A stretch of 48,634 nucleotides of DNA from Cetobacterium sp. UBA6069 (GCA_002428805.1 DIXX01000062.1:1-48634), one strand, 5' to 3'; shown: positions 34,558 through 43,190, numbered from the stretch's first letter. The notes: generated by a model not told the origin, from the sequence alone. Numbers and translations: made by a program.

Positions 34558-34636
34558 CCCCTTAGATACAGATCCAATCTTGTAACACAAAATGGATCTG
34601 TATCTAAACATAAACTAATGTTTAAAACACAAATCC
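34558..34636 (-). promoter_or_regulatory. Attenuator control region with competing hairpin segments 1-3
   Basis: Segment 1 (34636-34625, RNA GGAUUUGUGUUU) touches the leader-peptide stop codon. Segment 2 (34605-34594, AGAUACAGAUCC) and segment 3 (34575-34561, GGAUCUGUAUCUAAG) are the arms of a perfect 15-bp inverted repeat spanning 34562-34607. Segment 1 is a degenerate copy of segment 3: it pairs with segment 2 over 12 bp with three G-U pairs. Segment 3 also pairs with the terminator's 5' arm over 10 bp with one G-U pair. So 1:2 with 3:4 excludes the terminator and 2:3 allows it. Pairings were read by eye; energies were not computed. Confidence 0.75.
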
Positions 34637-34696
34637 CTATCTAGGGGGGATGGGTTTTCTATTTACATTATTAGAAATAACTTGATTTTTTTTCAT
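34637..34696 (-). CDS. Proline-rich leader peptide of putP (19 aa)
   Basis: A complete small frame reading MKKNQVISNNVNRKPIPPR followed by TAG. AGGAG (34708-34704) lies 7 nt before the ATG. The 3' codons are CCC ATC CCC CCT AGA TAG, three prolines in four codons; CCC is unusual in such AT-rich DNA, where proline is mostly CCT or CCA. The promoter is 30-60 bp upstream and competing RNA hairpins start at the stop codon. By analogy with the his, trp and thr leaders it would measure proline supply through ribosome stalling. No homology could be checked; translation is inferred. Confidence 0.78.
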   Translation of the reverse strand: MKKNQVISNNVNRKPIPPR

Positions 34697-34726
34697 TAGA
34701 ACTCTCCTGTAATTTTTATTTTATTT

Positions 34727-34755
34727 ATACTATCATACGAATATTTAATTGTCAA
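34727..34755 (-). promoter_or_regulatory. Promoter of the putP leader transcript
   Basis: Minus-strand perfect TTGACA (34755-34750), 17-bp spacer and TAGTAT (34732-34727); TATAAA three bases further is an alternative -10. It lies in the gap after the flavodoxin gene and about 20 bp before the leader-peptide ribosome binding site. Confidence 0.65.
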
Positions 34756-34781
34756 CTTTTTATTTCCAAGTAAATACCCTC

Positions 34782-35285
34782 TTAGTTGAATAGTGGTTTT
34801 ATCTCTTCTATCCAAGCTTTTATTCTATCTGGAGTTTCATTATCTTGGTTACTTTCATCTAAAGCTAATCCTACAAATTTATCTCCTACAATAGCTTCTG
34901 TTTCTTCATAAGAATATCCTACTGTTGAAGTAAACCCTACAACTTTTGCTCCGTTTTTTTCTACAACATCATAAAGTTTTCTCATAGCGCCAACATATGA
35001 TTCACCAAATGCAAATTGATTTCCCACTCCTACAATACCTACAACTTTACCTGTAAAATCAACTGTCTTAAAAGTATCGTAAACAGTTTCCCAGTCTCTT
35101 TGTAACTCTCCTACTCCGTAAGTTGGAGAAACTAAGATAAGATTATCTAATCCAGCCATCTCTTCAATTCCATTAGCTACATCAAATACCTCGTATTCCT
35201 CACCTCTTAAATAAAACTCTATCTCATCAACTATTCCAGCTGTTATTCCTGAAGTTGTTCCATAAAAAATTCCTATTTTTTTCAT
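34782..35285 (-). CDS. fldA: Flavodoxin (long-chain)
   Basis: A 167-aa FMN electron carrier. MKKIGIFYGTTSGITAG carries the FMN phosphate loop (residues 10-15); the SPTYGVGELQRDWETVYDTF segment and VGIVGVGNQFAFGESYVGAM contain the isoalloxazine-binding loops and the long-chain insertion. It can replace ferredoxin as acceptor for PFOR or donor for radical enzymes such as the PFL activase. Start at the ATG preceded by GGAGG; the frame upstream belongs to the end of tcdA. It overlaps or abuts tcdA and is cotranscribed with it. Confidence 0.95.
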   Translation of the reverse strand: MKKIGIFYGTTSGITAGIVDEIEFYLRGEEYEVFDVANGIEEMAGLDNLILVSPTYGVGELQRDWETVYDTFKTVDFTGKVVGIVGVGNQFAFGESYVGAMRKLYDVVEKNGAKVVGFTSTVGYSYEETEAIVGDKFVGLALDESNQDNETPDRIKAWIEEIKPLFN

Positions 35286-35286
35286 A

Positions 35287-36012
35287 TTAATTTCCTCCAC
35301 CATTCTTTAAACCAGTTATGTCTTTTATTACCTCACTTGCAATAATAAGCCCTGCAACCGAAGGTACAAACGATATACTTCCTACATTACTTTGTTTTGC
35401 TCTGTCACCTTCTGAACTTTTTGGTTTCATCGGTAACTCTCTTGAGAATAATACCTTAAGTTTCCCTATTCTCCTTTTTTTCAACTCTGCTCTCATAACT
35501 TTTGCTAAAGGACAAACTGATGTTTTGCTGATATCTGCAACTTCAAACATCGTTGGGTTTATTTTATTTCCAGTTCCCATAGAGGAAATTATTGGAATTT
35601 TCAACTCTTTAGCTATTGTTATTAAATCTAATTTTGCTGTAACTAAATCTATAGCATCAACTATATAATCATATTTTTTATCTTCTGAGAAGAACAAGTC
35701 TTTTTTATCTTTAAAAAACTTTTCTTTATAGGCATTAACTTTTATATCTGGGTTAATTGAAAGAGCTCTTCTTTTTATTACTTCAACCTTGTCTTGACCA
35801 ACAGTATCCATAGTTGCAACAACCTGTCTATTTAAATTCGTTATATCCACAGTGTCAAAATCAACAACTGTAAGCTCTCCTACTCCAGCTCTTACTAAAG
35901 ATTCAACTACAAATCCACCTACTCCACCTACTCCAAATACAAGTACATGAGAGTTATTTAATTTATTTAGATTTTCTTTACCTATTAATAGTTCCGTTCT
36001 TTGAAAAATCAT
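35287..36012 (-). CDS. tcdA: tRNA threonylcarbamoyladenosine dehydratase (TcdA/CsdL)
   Basis: An E1-like enzyme that cyclises t6A to ct6A in tRNA using ATP. The 241-aa protein has GVGGVGGFVVESLVRAGVG with the nucleotide loop at 27-33, DFDTVDITNLNRQ, DAIDLVTAKLDL, and the TcdA-type SMGTGNKINPT and SKTSVCPLAKVMR segments that distinguish it from MoeB and ThiF. It starts its own unit behind a promoter at 36056-36084, with the flavodoxin gene as second cistron. Confidence 0.92.
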   Translation of the reverse strand: MIFQRTELLIGKENLNKLNNSHVLVFGVGGVGGFVVESLVRAGVGELTVVDFDTVDITNLNRQVVATMDTVGQDKVEVIKRRALSINPDIKVNAYKEKFFKDKKDLFFSEDKKYDYIVDAIDLVTAKLDLITIAKELKIPIISSMGTGNKINPTMFEVADISKTSVCPLAKVMRAELKKRRIGKLKVLFSRELPMKPKSSEGDRAKQSNVGSISFVPSVAGLIIASEVIKDITGLKNGGGN

Positions 36013-36055
36013 CTATATACCAACCTTTTTATAATTCTTTACTAATTCCATAAAG

Positions 36056-36084
36056 ATTATATACCAAAGAACTATAAAATACAA
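36056..36084 (-). promoter_or_regulatory. Promoter of tcdA-fldA
   Basis: Minus-strand TTGTAT (36084-36079), 17-bp spacer, perfect TATAAT (36061-36056); the ATG is 44 bp downstream of the -10. Confidence 0.62.
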
Positions 36085-36100
36085 GTTTTTCTTTTAGGAC

Positions 36101-36130
36101 TTGACATTTTTTTAGAGTATATGATATATA
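36101..36130 (+). promoter_or_regulatory. Promoter of htpG
   Basis: TTGACA (36101-36106), an 18-bp spacer and TATATA (36125-36130). It is divergent from the tcdA promoter. No CIRCE-type inverted repeat is visible, so HrcA control is not indicated. Confidence 0.55.
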
Positions 36131-36177
36131 TTTTATTAGCCACAACAAGTTTAGAGTGCTATTTTAAGGAGGACAAG

Positions 36178-37995
36178 ATGAAAAAAGAAACTAAAGTATT
36201 TCAAGCAGAAACTAAAGAACTTCTGAACCTTATGGTTCATTCAATCTATACTCATAAGGAGATATTTTTAAGAGAGTTAATCTCTAATGCAAGCGATGCT
36301 ATTGATAAACTAAAATTTAAAGCTCTTACAGATACCCATATTTTAGATTCTTCTAAAGAACTTAGTATATCTATCTTACCAGATGCAGATTCTAGAACAC
36401 TGACTATCAAAGATACTGGTATTGGAATGACTTTTGATGAAGTAGTTGAAAATATTGGTACAATCGCAAAGTCTGGATCAAAAGCTTTTTTAAACTCTTT
36501 AGAAGAAGCTAAAAAAAATGGTGATTTAAATATAATTGGTCAATTTGGAGTTGGTTTTTACTCTGCATTTATGGTTGCAGATAAAATTATTTTAGAAACA
36601 AAATCACCTTATTCTGATAAAGGAGTTAGATGGATTTCAGCTGGTGAAGGAAGCTATGATATTGAAGAAATTGATAAAGCTGAAATAGGAACTTCTATTA
36701 TTTTACATATAAAAGATAATGATGAAGACAAAGAGTTTTTAAATGAACATAAATTTAGAGCTCTTATTAAAAAATATTCAGATTATGTTAAGTATCCTAT
36801 TCTTTTTAAAGAGGAAAGACTTAACTCTACTAAACCTATTTGGAAAACACCTAAAAATGAATTAAAAGACGAGGATTACAATGAGTTTTATAAGTCAAAT
36901 TTCCATGACTGGCAAGACCCATTATTACACTTTAACTTTAATATTCAAGGTAGCTTAGAGTATAATGCTATTTTATTTGTACCTGCTACTCCACCATATG
37001 ATCTATACACTCGTGAGTACAAAAGAGGGTTACAACTTTATACAAAAAATGTTTTTATTATGGATAAATGTGAAGAACTTATTCCACAATATTTTAACTT
37101 TATAAAAGGACTTGTTGATACCGATGACCTTTCTCTAAATATTTCTAGAGAAATTCTACAAAAAACTCAACAATTAAAAAATATATCTAAGAATTTAGAA
37201 AAGAAAATAATCTCTGAGTTTGAAAAACTTATGAGCAATGATAGAGATAAATATATAAAATTCTGGGAAACTTTTGGAAAACATATAAAATTTGGGATTC
37301 ATGAAAACTTTGGATTGAATAAAGAAAAACTACAAAACCTACTTATGTTTAAGAGCTCTAAAAATAAAGAATTTGTATCTCTTAAAGAGTATGTAGAAAG
37401 AATGAAGCCTGATCAAAATGAAATCTATTATGCTGTCGGTGAAAATATTGGTATTTTAGAAAAAATGCCTAAAGTTTCTAATGTTTTAAATAAAGATTTT
37501 GAAATTTTATATTTAACTGAAGCTGCCGATGAGTTCGCTTTAAAAACTATGCAGAGTTTCTCTGATAAAGAGTTTAAATCTGTTTATGATGTTTCTTTTG
37601 AAAGCGAAGAAGAGAAAGAGGAATTAAAAAAACTTTCAGAAATTAATAAATCACTATTAGATAAAATTAAGTCTACTTTAAATGAAAAAATTGTTGAAGT
37701 TAAACTTAATCCAGAGCTTGGAGATAGTTCAATCTCTCTTTCTTCTAAAGGTGAGGTATCTTTAGAGATGGAAAAACTTTTATCTCAAATCCCTGGAAAC
37801 GAAGGAGTTAAAGCTCAAAAAGTTTTAGAACTTAATCCAAATCATCCTCTGTTTAACAAACTACAAAATGCCAATGACGATGAACTTGGTGAGCTTTCTA
37901 ACATACTTTATAACCAAGGGCTCTTACTTGAAGGATTCGCTTTAGAAAATCCTTTAGAATTTGTAACAAATTTAAATAAAATTTTAAGTAAATAA
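36178..37995 (+). CDS. htpG: Chaperone HtpG (Hsp90)
   Basis: Bacterial Hsp90, an ATP-dependent homodimeric chaperone of 605 aa. GHKL ATPase motifs: ELISNASDAIDKLKF, DTGIGM and GQFGVGFYSAF; the middle domain has LNISREILQ with the catalytic arginine. The start is the ATG after AAGGAGG (MKKETKVFQAETKELL). An ATG 19 codons upstream falls in the promoter -10 region and is discounted. Confidence 0.97.
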   Translation: MKKETKVFQAETKELLNLMVHSIYTHKEIFLRELISNASDAIDKLKFKALTDTHILDSSKELSISILPDADSRTLTIKDTGIGMTFDEVVENIGTIAKSGSKAFLNSLEEAKKNGDLNIIGQFGVGFYSAFMVADKIILETKSPYSDKGVRWISAGEGSYDIEEIDKAEIGTSIILHIKDNDEDKEFLNEHKFRALIKKYSDYVKYPILFKEERLNSTKPIWKTPKNELKDEDYNEFYKSNFHDWQDPLLHFNFNIQGSLEYNAILFVPATPPYDLYTREYKRGLQLYTKNVFIMDKCEELIPQYFNFIKGLVDTDDLSLNISREILQKTQQLKNISKNLEKKIISEFEKLMSNDRDKYIKFWETFGKHIKFGIHENFGLNKEKLQNLLMFKSSKNKEFVSLKEYVERMKPDQNEIYYAVGENIGILEKMPKVSNVLNKDFEILYLTEAADEFALKTMQSFSDKEFKSVYDVSFESEEEKEELKKLSEINKSLLDKIKSTLNEKIVEVKLNPELGDSSISLSSKGEVSLEMEKLLSQIPGNEGVKAQKVLELNPNHPLFNKLQNANDDELGELSNILYNQGLLLEGFALENPLEFVTNLNKILSK

Positions 37996-37998
37996 ACT

Positions 37999-38033
37999 AA
38001 AAAATGGAAGAGTATTAAACTCTTCCATTTTTC
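37999..38033. terminator. Bidirectional terminator between htpG and fbp
   Basis: AATGGAAGAGT (38003-38013) pairs with ACTCTTCCATT (38019-38029) around a 5-nt loop, with an A run before and a T run after, so it serves htpG (+) and fbp (-). Confidence 0.9.
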
Positions 38034-38042
38034 ATTTGATAA

Positions 38043-39926
38043 TCAGAGACTTTTTATTATCCCTTTCTTATAACAATACAATAATTTTTTTAACTCTTTA
38101 ACTTGGCTTTCTAAATCTTTTCCTACATCAGTATCTCTAACCTTCAATCTTTCATAACGGCTATCTAAAATCTCGGTTGTTGATTGAATATCCAAACATT
38201 TTTGAATAGATTCTCCTATATTTTCAAATGGCTTATGACATACTAATCTTTTCCCATGTGAGTTAAAAATTAAAGTATACCCAGCTATTCCAGTTGTTGA
38301 TTGATAGGCTTCTGAAAATCCTCCATCTATTAAAATTACTTTTCCCTCTCCTTTTATAGGAGTTTCACCTTTTCTCACTTTAACTGGAACATGTCCATTT
38401 ATTATATGAGAATACTCATCGTTGATTCCAAACTCTTTGAGTATTCTTTCAGCAACATCTTTTTTATCGAAAAATTCATAATAAAAATCATAAATCTCTT
38501 TATGACTTTCTTTCTCAGAAAAGAAATATCTTTCAAAAGTTCTCATCTTATCTTTTCCAAAAAGTGGAGAATCTTTTCCACACCAAAGATACCAGATGAA
38601 ATCTTTTCCTTGAACATTTTCATCATAGTAACCCTCTCTACAAAGTTGGTCACATCTTTCAAACAATCTTTTTCCTGAATACTTTTTCCCAAAAATATTT
38701 ACCTCTCTAAATCCACCTTTTTCATCTAAAGGCATACAACCATGAAATAGTAGATTTGAATTTCTTTTTAAATAAACATTTCCCTTTTCTAAAAGAAATT
38801 TTATGTGTTCTTGAAGTTTTTCACTATTTCTAAAACTTCTAACCAATCCGTCTATAACTTTCTTTTCATCTTCAGTTAAAAGATATGGATTTTCTGAATT
38901 TATCATCTTACTTTTTCCAATCAAATTATGTAAAAGTAAACGGTCCTCCATATTAAAAGTTGGGTTTCTTTTTATAACTTCACCCTCTAACTTAAATTGA
39001 ATAATTGAAATCGCTTTATGCATTTTTGATAGCAACTGCGAATCTTTACTTTCATTTTTATCCTTTGGTCTAAACTCAGAACAAGAATCATCAGCATAAT
39101 GCTCTATAGCTAATGTTGCTAGTGGTAATAAATTTATTCCATATCCATCTTCTAATATTTCACGATTAGAATATCTCAGACATATTCGGATCGCATTAGC
39201 TATAGAAGCTTCATGCCCACACGCAGCTCCAACCCATAAAATATCATGATTTCCCCACTGTATATCTACATTGTGATACTTTATTAGCTTATCCATTATC
39301 TTATGAGGATATGGTCCTCTATCATATATATCTCCTACGATATGAAGGTTATCCACCACTAGCTTCTGAATCAAAGTACTCACATTTATTATAAACTCTT
39401 TTCCTTGATTTATATCGATAATTGTACTTATTATTCCTTCAACGTAATCTTTTTTATTTTTCTCTTCAACACGTTCATAAAGTAGCTCTTGGATTATATA
39501 TGAAAAATCTTTTGTCATTGCTTTTCCTACTTTTGACCTTGTATATTTCGAGGAAACAATTTTTAAAACTTCTAAAACTCTAGGAATAGTTTTTTTATAC
39601 CACTCCTTCATATCTATTTCTAAGGATTGAATGAGTTCAATTTTTTCTTTTGGATAATATATTATTGTTGCTAATTGATTTCTCTCTTTCTCTATAACAT
39701 CAGGAAATAAAGCCTCTATCTTCTCTTTTATCACTCCAGAACAATTTTTCAAAACATGATTAAATGCCTCATACTCTCCGTGTATATCACTTATAAAATG
39801 TTCTGTTCCTTTCGGAAGTGATAAAATAGCTTCTAAGTTAATTATCTCTGTTGCTGTTTGAGAAATAGTTGGAAAACTCTTTGATAAAAGTTTTAAATAT
39901 TTTATATCCTCCTCTTTTAAATTCAT
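38043..39926 (-). CDS. fbp: Fructose-1,6-bisphosphatase, class III
   Basis: Hydrolyses fructose-1,6-bisphosphate to fructose-6-phosphate, the committed step of gluconeogenesis. The 627-aa protein is the large Firmicutes-type enzyme built on a metallophosphatase core: HFISDIHGEYEAF (43-55), IVGDIYDRGPYPHKIMD and WGNHDILWVGAACGHE give the metal-binding Asp, His and Asn residues, with INGHVPV near the C-terminus. Start: ATG at 39926, one base after the ppdK stop, with AAGGA upstream. Sharing an operon with ppdK and ccpN supports a gluconeogenic role. Confidence 0.95.
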   Translation of the reverse strand: MNLKEEDIKYLKLLSKSFPTISQTATEIINLEAILSLPKGTEHFISDIHGEYEAFNHVLKNCSGVIKEKIEALFPDVIEKERNQLATIIYYPKEKIELIQSLEIDMKEWYKKTIPRVLEVLKIVSSKYTRSKVGKAMTKDFSYIIQELLYERVEEKNKKDYVEGIISTIIDINQGKEFIINVSTLIQKLVVDNLHIVGDIYDRGPYPHKIMDKLIKYHNVDIQWGNHDILWVGAACGHEASIANAIRICLRYSNREILEDGYGINLLPLATLAIEHYADDSCSEFRPKDKNESKDSQLLSKMHKAISIIQFKLEGEVIKRNPTFNMEDRLLLHNLIGKSKMINSENPYLLTEDEKKVIDGLVRSFRNSEKLQEHIKFLLEKGNVYLKRNSNLLFHGCMPLDEKGGFREVNIFGKKYSGKRLFERCDQLCREGYYDENVQGKDFIWYLWCGKDSPLFGKDKMRTFERYFFSEKESHKEIYDFYYEFFDKKDVAERILKEFGINDEYSHIINGHVPVKVRKGETPIKGEGKVILIDGGFSEAYQSTTGIAGYTLIFNSHGKRLVCHKPFENIGESIQKCLDIQSTTEILDSRYERLKVRDTDVGKDLESQVKELKKLLYCYKKGIIKSL

Positions 39927-39927
39927 A

Positions 39928-42498
39928 CTACCCCATCCTTTTTTGTATAGCACTTTGAGCTGCAGCTACTATAGCTATCGGAACTCTAAACGGCGAGCAA
40001 CTTACATAACTAAACCCTAACTCATTAAAATATTCAATGCTCTTTGGATCTCCACCATGCTCTCCACAAACTCCTATTTTTATATCAGGTTTCACTGATT
40101 GTCCTAACTCTTTTGCCAACTCTATAAGCTTTCCAACTCCACGAGTATCTATCGATTGAAATGGATCTCTTTTCATTATATTTTTAGCCTTATAGTGATC
40201 TATAAATTTTATTGAATCATCTCTTGAAATTCCATACGTTGTCTGAGTTAAATCATTTGTTCCAAATGAGAAGAATGCACTCTCTTCAGCTATCTCATTT
40301 GCAATCAAACACGCTCTAGGAAGTTCCATCATTGTTCCTAATTTATAAGATATCGTTTTCTGCTTCTCTTTAAATACTTTTTCAATCTCTTTTAAAATAC
40401 CCTCTTTTATATATTTAAACTCACTAATTCCACCAATAAATGGAATCATAATCTCGATCTCACAACTACTTCCCTCATATCCACACTCAATTGCAGATTC
40501 TATTACAGCTCTTGCTTGCATCTCATATATCTCTGGGAAAGTTATTGCCAATCTACACCCTCTGTGTCCTAGCATAGGGTTTTCTTCTTTCAACTCTTTT
40601 ATTCTAGTACCTATTTCTAAAGATGTTTTCTCTAACTGCTGAGCCAATTTATTTATATCTTTTTCATTTTTAGGTAAAAACTCATGGAAAGGTGGATCTA
40701 AAAGTCTAATATTCATAGGCATTCCATCCATTTTGTGAAGCATATTTTTAAAATCTATCTTCTGAAGTTTCAAAAGTTTTTCTAAAGCTTTTTCTCTCTC
40801 CTCTTTTGTATTAGCTATTATCATCTCTCTAACACTCCAAATCTTTTCATCTTCAAAAAACATATGCTCTGTTCTACAAAGTCCTATCCCTTCAGCACCA
40901 AACTCTCTTCCTACAAGTACATCACTTGGTGTATCTGCATTCATTCTAATCTCTAATTTTTTAAACTCTTTGCACCATTCAAGAAGCTCTTTTAGCTCTT
41001 CACTTATCTCACCTTTTTTCAGTTTAACTTCACCTTTATAAATCTCACCGTTGTACCCATTGATTGATATGATATCCCCTTCATAAATTTTCTCTTCATT
41101 TATATGAAAGAATTTTTCGCTACAATCTATTTTTATGCTTTCACATCCAGTTACACAACATTTCCCCATTCCTCTAGCTACTACAGCTCCATGAGATGTC
41201 GCTCCACCTTTAACTGTTACTATCCCTTTTGCTAAACTCATGCCTTTGATATCTTCTGGCGATGTTTCCACTCTTACTAAAATTACAGATTCTCCTTCTT
41301 TCACCATATCTGTGGAAAGAGCTACTTTTCCTACTGCAACCCCTGCTGAACCCGGTAACCCTTTCCCTAGAAGCTTTTTTCCTGCTAAATCACTTTCCTC
41401 AAAAGTTCCATTAAAAACTTGAGGCAAAAGCTCTGTATCTATCATCATAATGGCTTTATCTTTTGTTATGACTCCTTCTTTCACCATATCTACAGCTATT
41501 TTTACAGCTGCATTCGGCGATCTTTTTCCACTTCTCGTTTGAAGAATAAAAAGTTTTCCATTTTCTATTGTAAATTCGATATCTTGCATATCTCCATAGT
41601 GATTCTCTAAAAGTTTTCCAATCTCTGAAAACGCATCATATATTTTTGGTAGTTGACTTCTCATACTTTGAATAGAGTTTGGAGTTCGTATACCAGCTAC
41701 GATATCCTCACCTTGAGCTTCTAATAAATACTCTCCAAATAGCAAATTCTCTCCTGTTGATGGGTTTCTAGTAAATGCAACCCCTGTTCCTGAAAGTTCA
41801 TTATAGTTTCCAAATACCATCTCTTGAATAACAACAGCAGTTCCCATGCTCTCATCAATCCCTTGAAGTTGTCTGTATATTTTTGCTCTTTCATTATTCC
41901 AAGAGTTAAATATAGATTCTATTGCCATTTTTATCTGTTCTTTTGGATTTTCTGGGAAAAACTCCCCTGTTTCTATCCAATATATATTTTTAAATATCTC
42001 AACTATCTCTTTTTCTGATTTTCCATTTGAAAACTTCTTAACTTTTACAAATTTCTCTCTTGGAATCCCCTTTACAATTTCACTAAACATCTCAATAAAT
42101 CTTAAATAAATTTCATAAACAAACTTTTCATTTTTTGTCTTTTGAATCAATCTTTGAACAGTAATATCATTCAATCCTAAATTTAATATCGTATCCATCA
42201 TTCCTGGCATTGAAACTGGTGCTCCTGATCTCACCGAAACTAATAAAGAGTTTTCTCCCTCAAAACTCTTTTTAGTTTCCTTTTGAAGCTTTTCTATCGC
42301 TACATCAATCTCCTCTATCATCTCTCTTGATAAAGAATTTTTACTTTCGAAATAGTTTTTACAAGCTGTTGTTGTAACTACCATTCCATTTGGAATAGGT
42401 AATCCTATTCTTTTCATCTCAACTAAGTTGGCTCCCTTTCCACCTAGTATCAATTTTCCTAAACCGTTTCCCTCACTGAATAAGTAAATATTTTTCAT
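39928..42498 (-). CDS. ppdK: Pyruvate, phosphate dikinase
   Basis: PPDK interconverts pyruvate + ATP + Pi and PEP + AMP + PPi. The 856-aa protein has the N-terminal ATP-grasp domain (GGKGANLVEM near residue 20; SVRSGAPVSMPGMMDT), the phosphohistidine domain with KGGATSHGAVVARGMGK (His436), and the PEP-binding C-terminal barrel with GVCGEHGGDP (catalytic Cys811). The AGGAGAG site precedes the ATG. It is preceded by ccpN and followed by fbp, so here it probably works toward PEP for gluconeogenesis. The usual PPDK regulatory kinase/phosphatase gene is absent from the window. Confidence 0.97.
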   Translation of the reverse strand: MKNIYLFSEGNGLGKLILGGKGANLVEMKRIGLPIPNGMVVTTTACKNYFESKNSLSREMIEEIDVAIEKLQKETKKSFEGENSLLVSVRSGAPVSMPGMMDTILNLGLNDITVQRLIQKTKNEKFVYEIYLRFIEMFSEIVKGIPREKFVKVKKFSNGKSEKEIVEIFKNIYWIETGEFFPENPKEQIKMAIESIFNSWNNERAKIYRQLQGIDESMGTAVVIQEMVFGNYNELSGTGVAFTRNPSTGENLLFGEYLLEAQGEDIVAGIRTPNSIQSMRSQLPKIYDAFSEIGKLLENHYGDMQDIEFTIENGKLFILQTRSGKRSPNAAVKIAVDMVKEGVITKDKAIMMIDTELLPQVFNGTFEESDLAGKKLLGKGLPGSAGVAVGKVALSTDMVKEGESVILVRVETSPEDIKGMSLAKGIVTVKGGATSHGAVVARGMGKCCVTGCESIKIDCSEKFFHINEEKIYEGDIISINGYNGEIYKGEVKLKKGEISEELKELLEWCKEFKKLEIRMNADTPSDVLVGREFGAEGIGLCRTEHMFFEDEKIWSVREMIIANTKEEREKALEKLLKLQKIDFKNMLHKMDGMPMNIRLLDPPFHEFLPKNEKDINKLAQQLEKTSLEIGTRIKELKEENPMLGHRGCRLAITFPEIYEMQARAVIESAIECGYEGSSCEIEIMIPFIGGISEFKYIKEGILKEIEKVFKEKQKTISYKLGTMMELPRACLIANEIAEESAFFSFGTNDLTQTTYGISRDDSIKFIDHYKAKNIMKRDPFQSIDTRGVGKLIELAKELGQSVKPDIKIGVCGEHGGDPKSIEYFNELGFSYVSCSPFRVPIAIVAAAQSAIQKRMG

Positions 42499-42535
42499 AT
42501 TCTCTCTCCTGTATTTTCTAATTTATTTTACTGAA

Positions 42536-43171
42536 CTACTCACTTTTCTCTTTATTTTGATTTCCAACTATATCAAGTAGTAATTTACTAACATTAGTTT
42601 TAGTAAATCTCCCAACTACTTTATAGCTTTCTTTACTATTTTTTTCAGTTATTCTAACTACAGGTACTGAATCTATCTGATGCTCTATTATTTTTTTTAC
42701 ACAACTTTCAATTGTCTCATCCTCTGTTGCAAAAACTATATTTGGCATTCTTGTCATTATAAGATTTATAGGTATCTGCTCAATATCCCTTTTCCCAATA
42801 GCAATTCTAAGCAAATCTTTTCTCGATACAATTCCTGCAAGGTTCCCATCCTTAGTTATGAAAATTGTTCCGATATCTTTTTCAAACATCAGTAGTACTG
42901 TTTTATATACCGAATAACTTTCATCAATTGTTATAGGCATACTCATGATATGCTTTACCAAAGTTTTATTATTTGATTCTACAAAAGCTTCATTATAAGT
43001 ATATCCAACTTTCTGTTTTGATTTTATTATTGACATTTTTCTTAAAATTGAAAAATCTGTTCTTAGAGCCGATCTAGTAATATATATCATCTTTGCTATT
43101 TCGTCTCCTGTTATTGGACCATGTTTTTTAATTATTTCTACAATCTCTTTTTGTCTTTCTGTTAACTGCAT
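42536..43171 (-). CDS. ccpN: HTH-CBS transcriptional regulator (CcpN-like)
   Basis: A 211-aa protein with an N-terminal winged helix (about 1-60; LTERQKEIVEIIKKHGPITGDEIAK) and two CBS domains (about 72-130 and 138-205), the layout of B. subtilis CcpN, which represses gluconeogenic genes and responds to ATP/ADP. It is first in an operon with ppdK and fbp. Its upstream region holds two GTGCAC-centred sites 85 bp apart around its own promoter. The ATG is 12 nt downstream of an AAAGGAG-like element. Function as a gluconeogenesis regulator is inferred from family and neighbours. Confidence 0.85.
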   Translation of the reverse strand: MQLTERQKEIVEIIKKHGPITGDEIAKMIYITRSALRTDFSILRKMSIIKSKQKVGYTYNEAFVESNNKTLVKHIMSMPITIDESYSVYKTVLLMFEKDIGTIFITKDGNLAGIVSRKDLLRIAIGKRDIEQIPINLIMTRMPNIVFATEDETIESCVKKIIEHQIDSVPVVRITEKNSKESYKVVGRFTKTNVSKLLLDIVGNQNKEKSE

Positions 43172-43190
43172 ATTAACTCCTTTTTTAATT

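Noticed and set aside
36121..36177. Longer HtpG with a start at 36121
   Set aside because: That ATG falls within the promoter -10 region; the ATG at 36178 has AAGGAGG and matches the family N-terminus.
36013..36177. CIRCE element (HrcA site) upstream of htpG
   Set aside because: No TTAGCACTC-N9-GAGTGCTAA-type repeat is present; only GAGTGCTA at about 36153-36160, a lone half-site-like match inside the leader.
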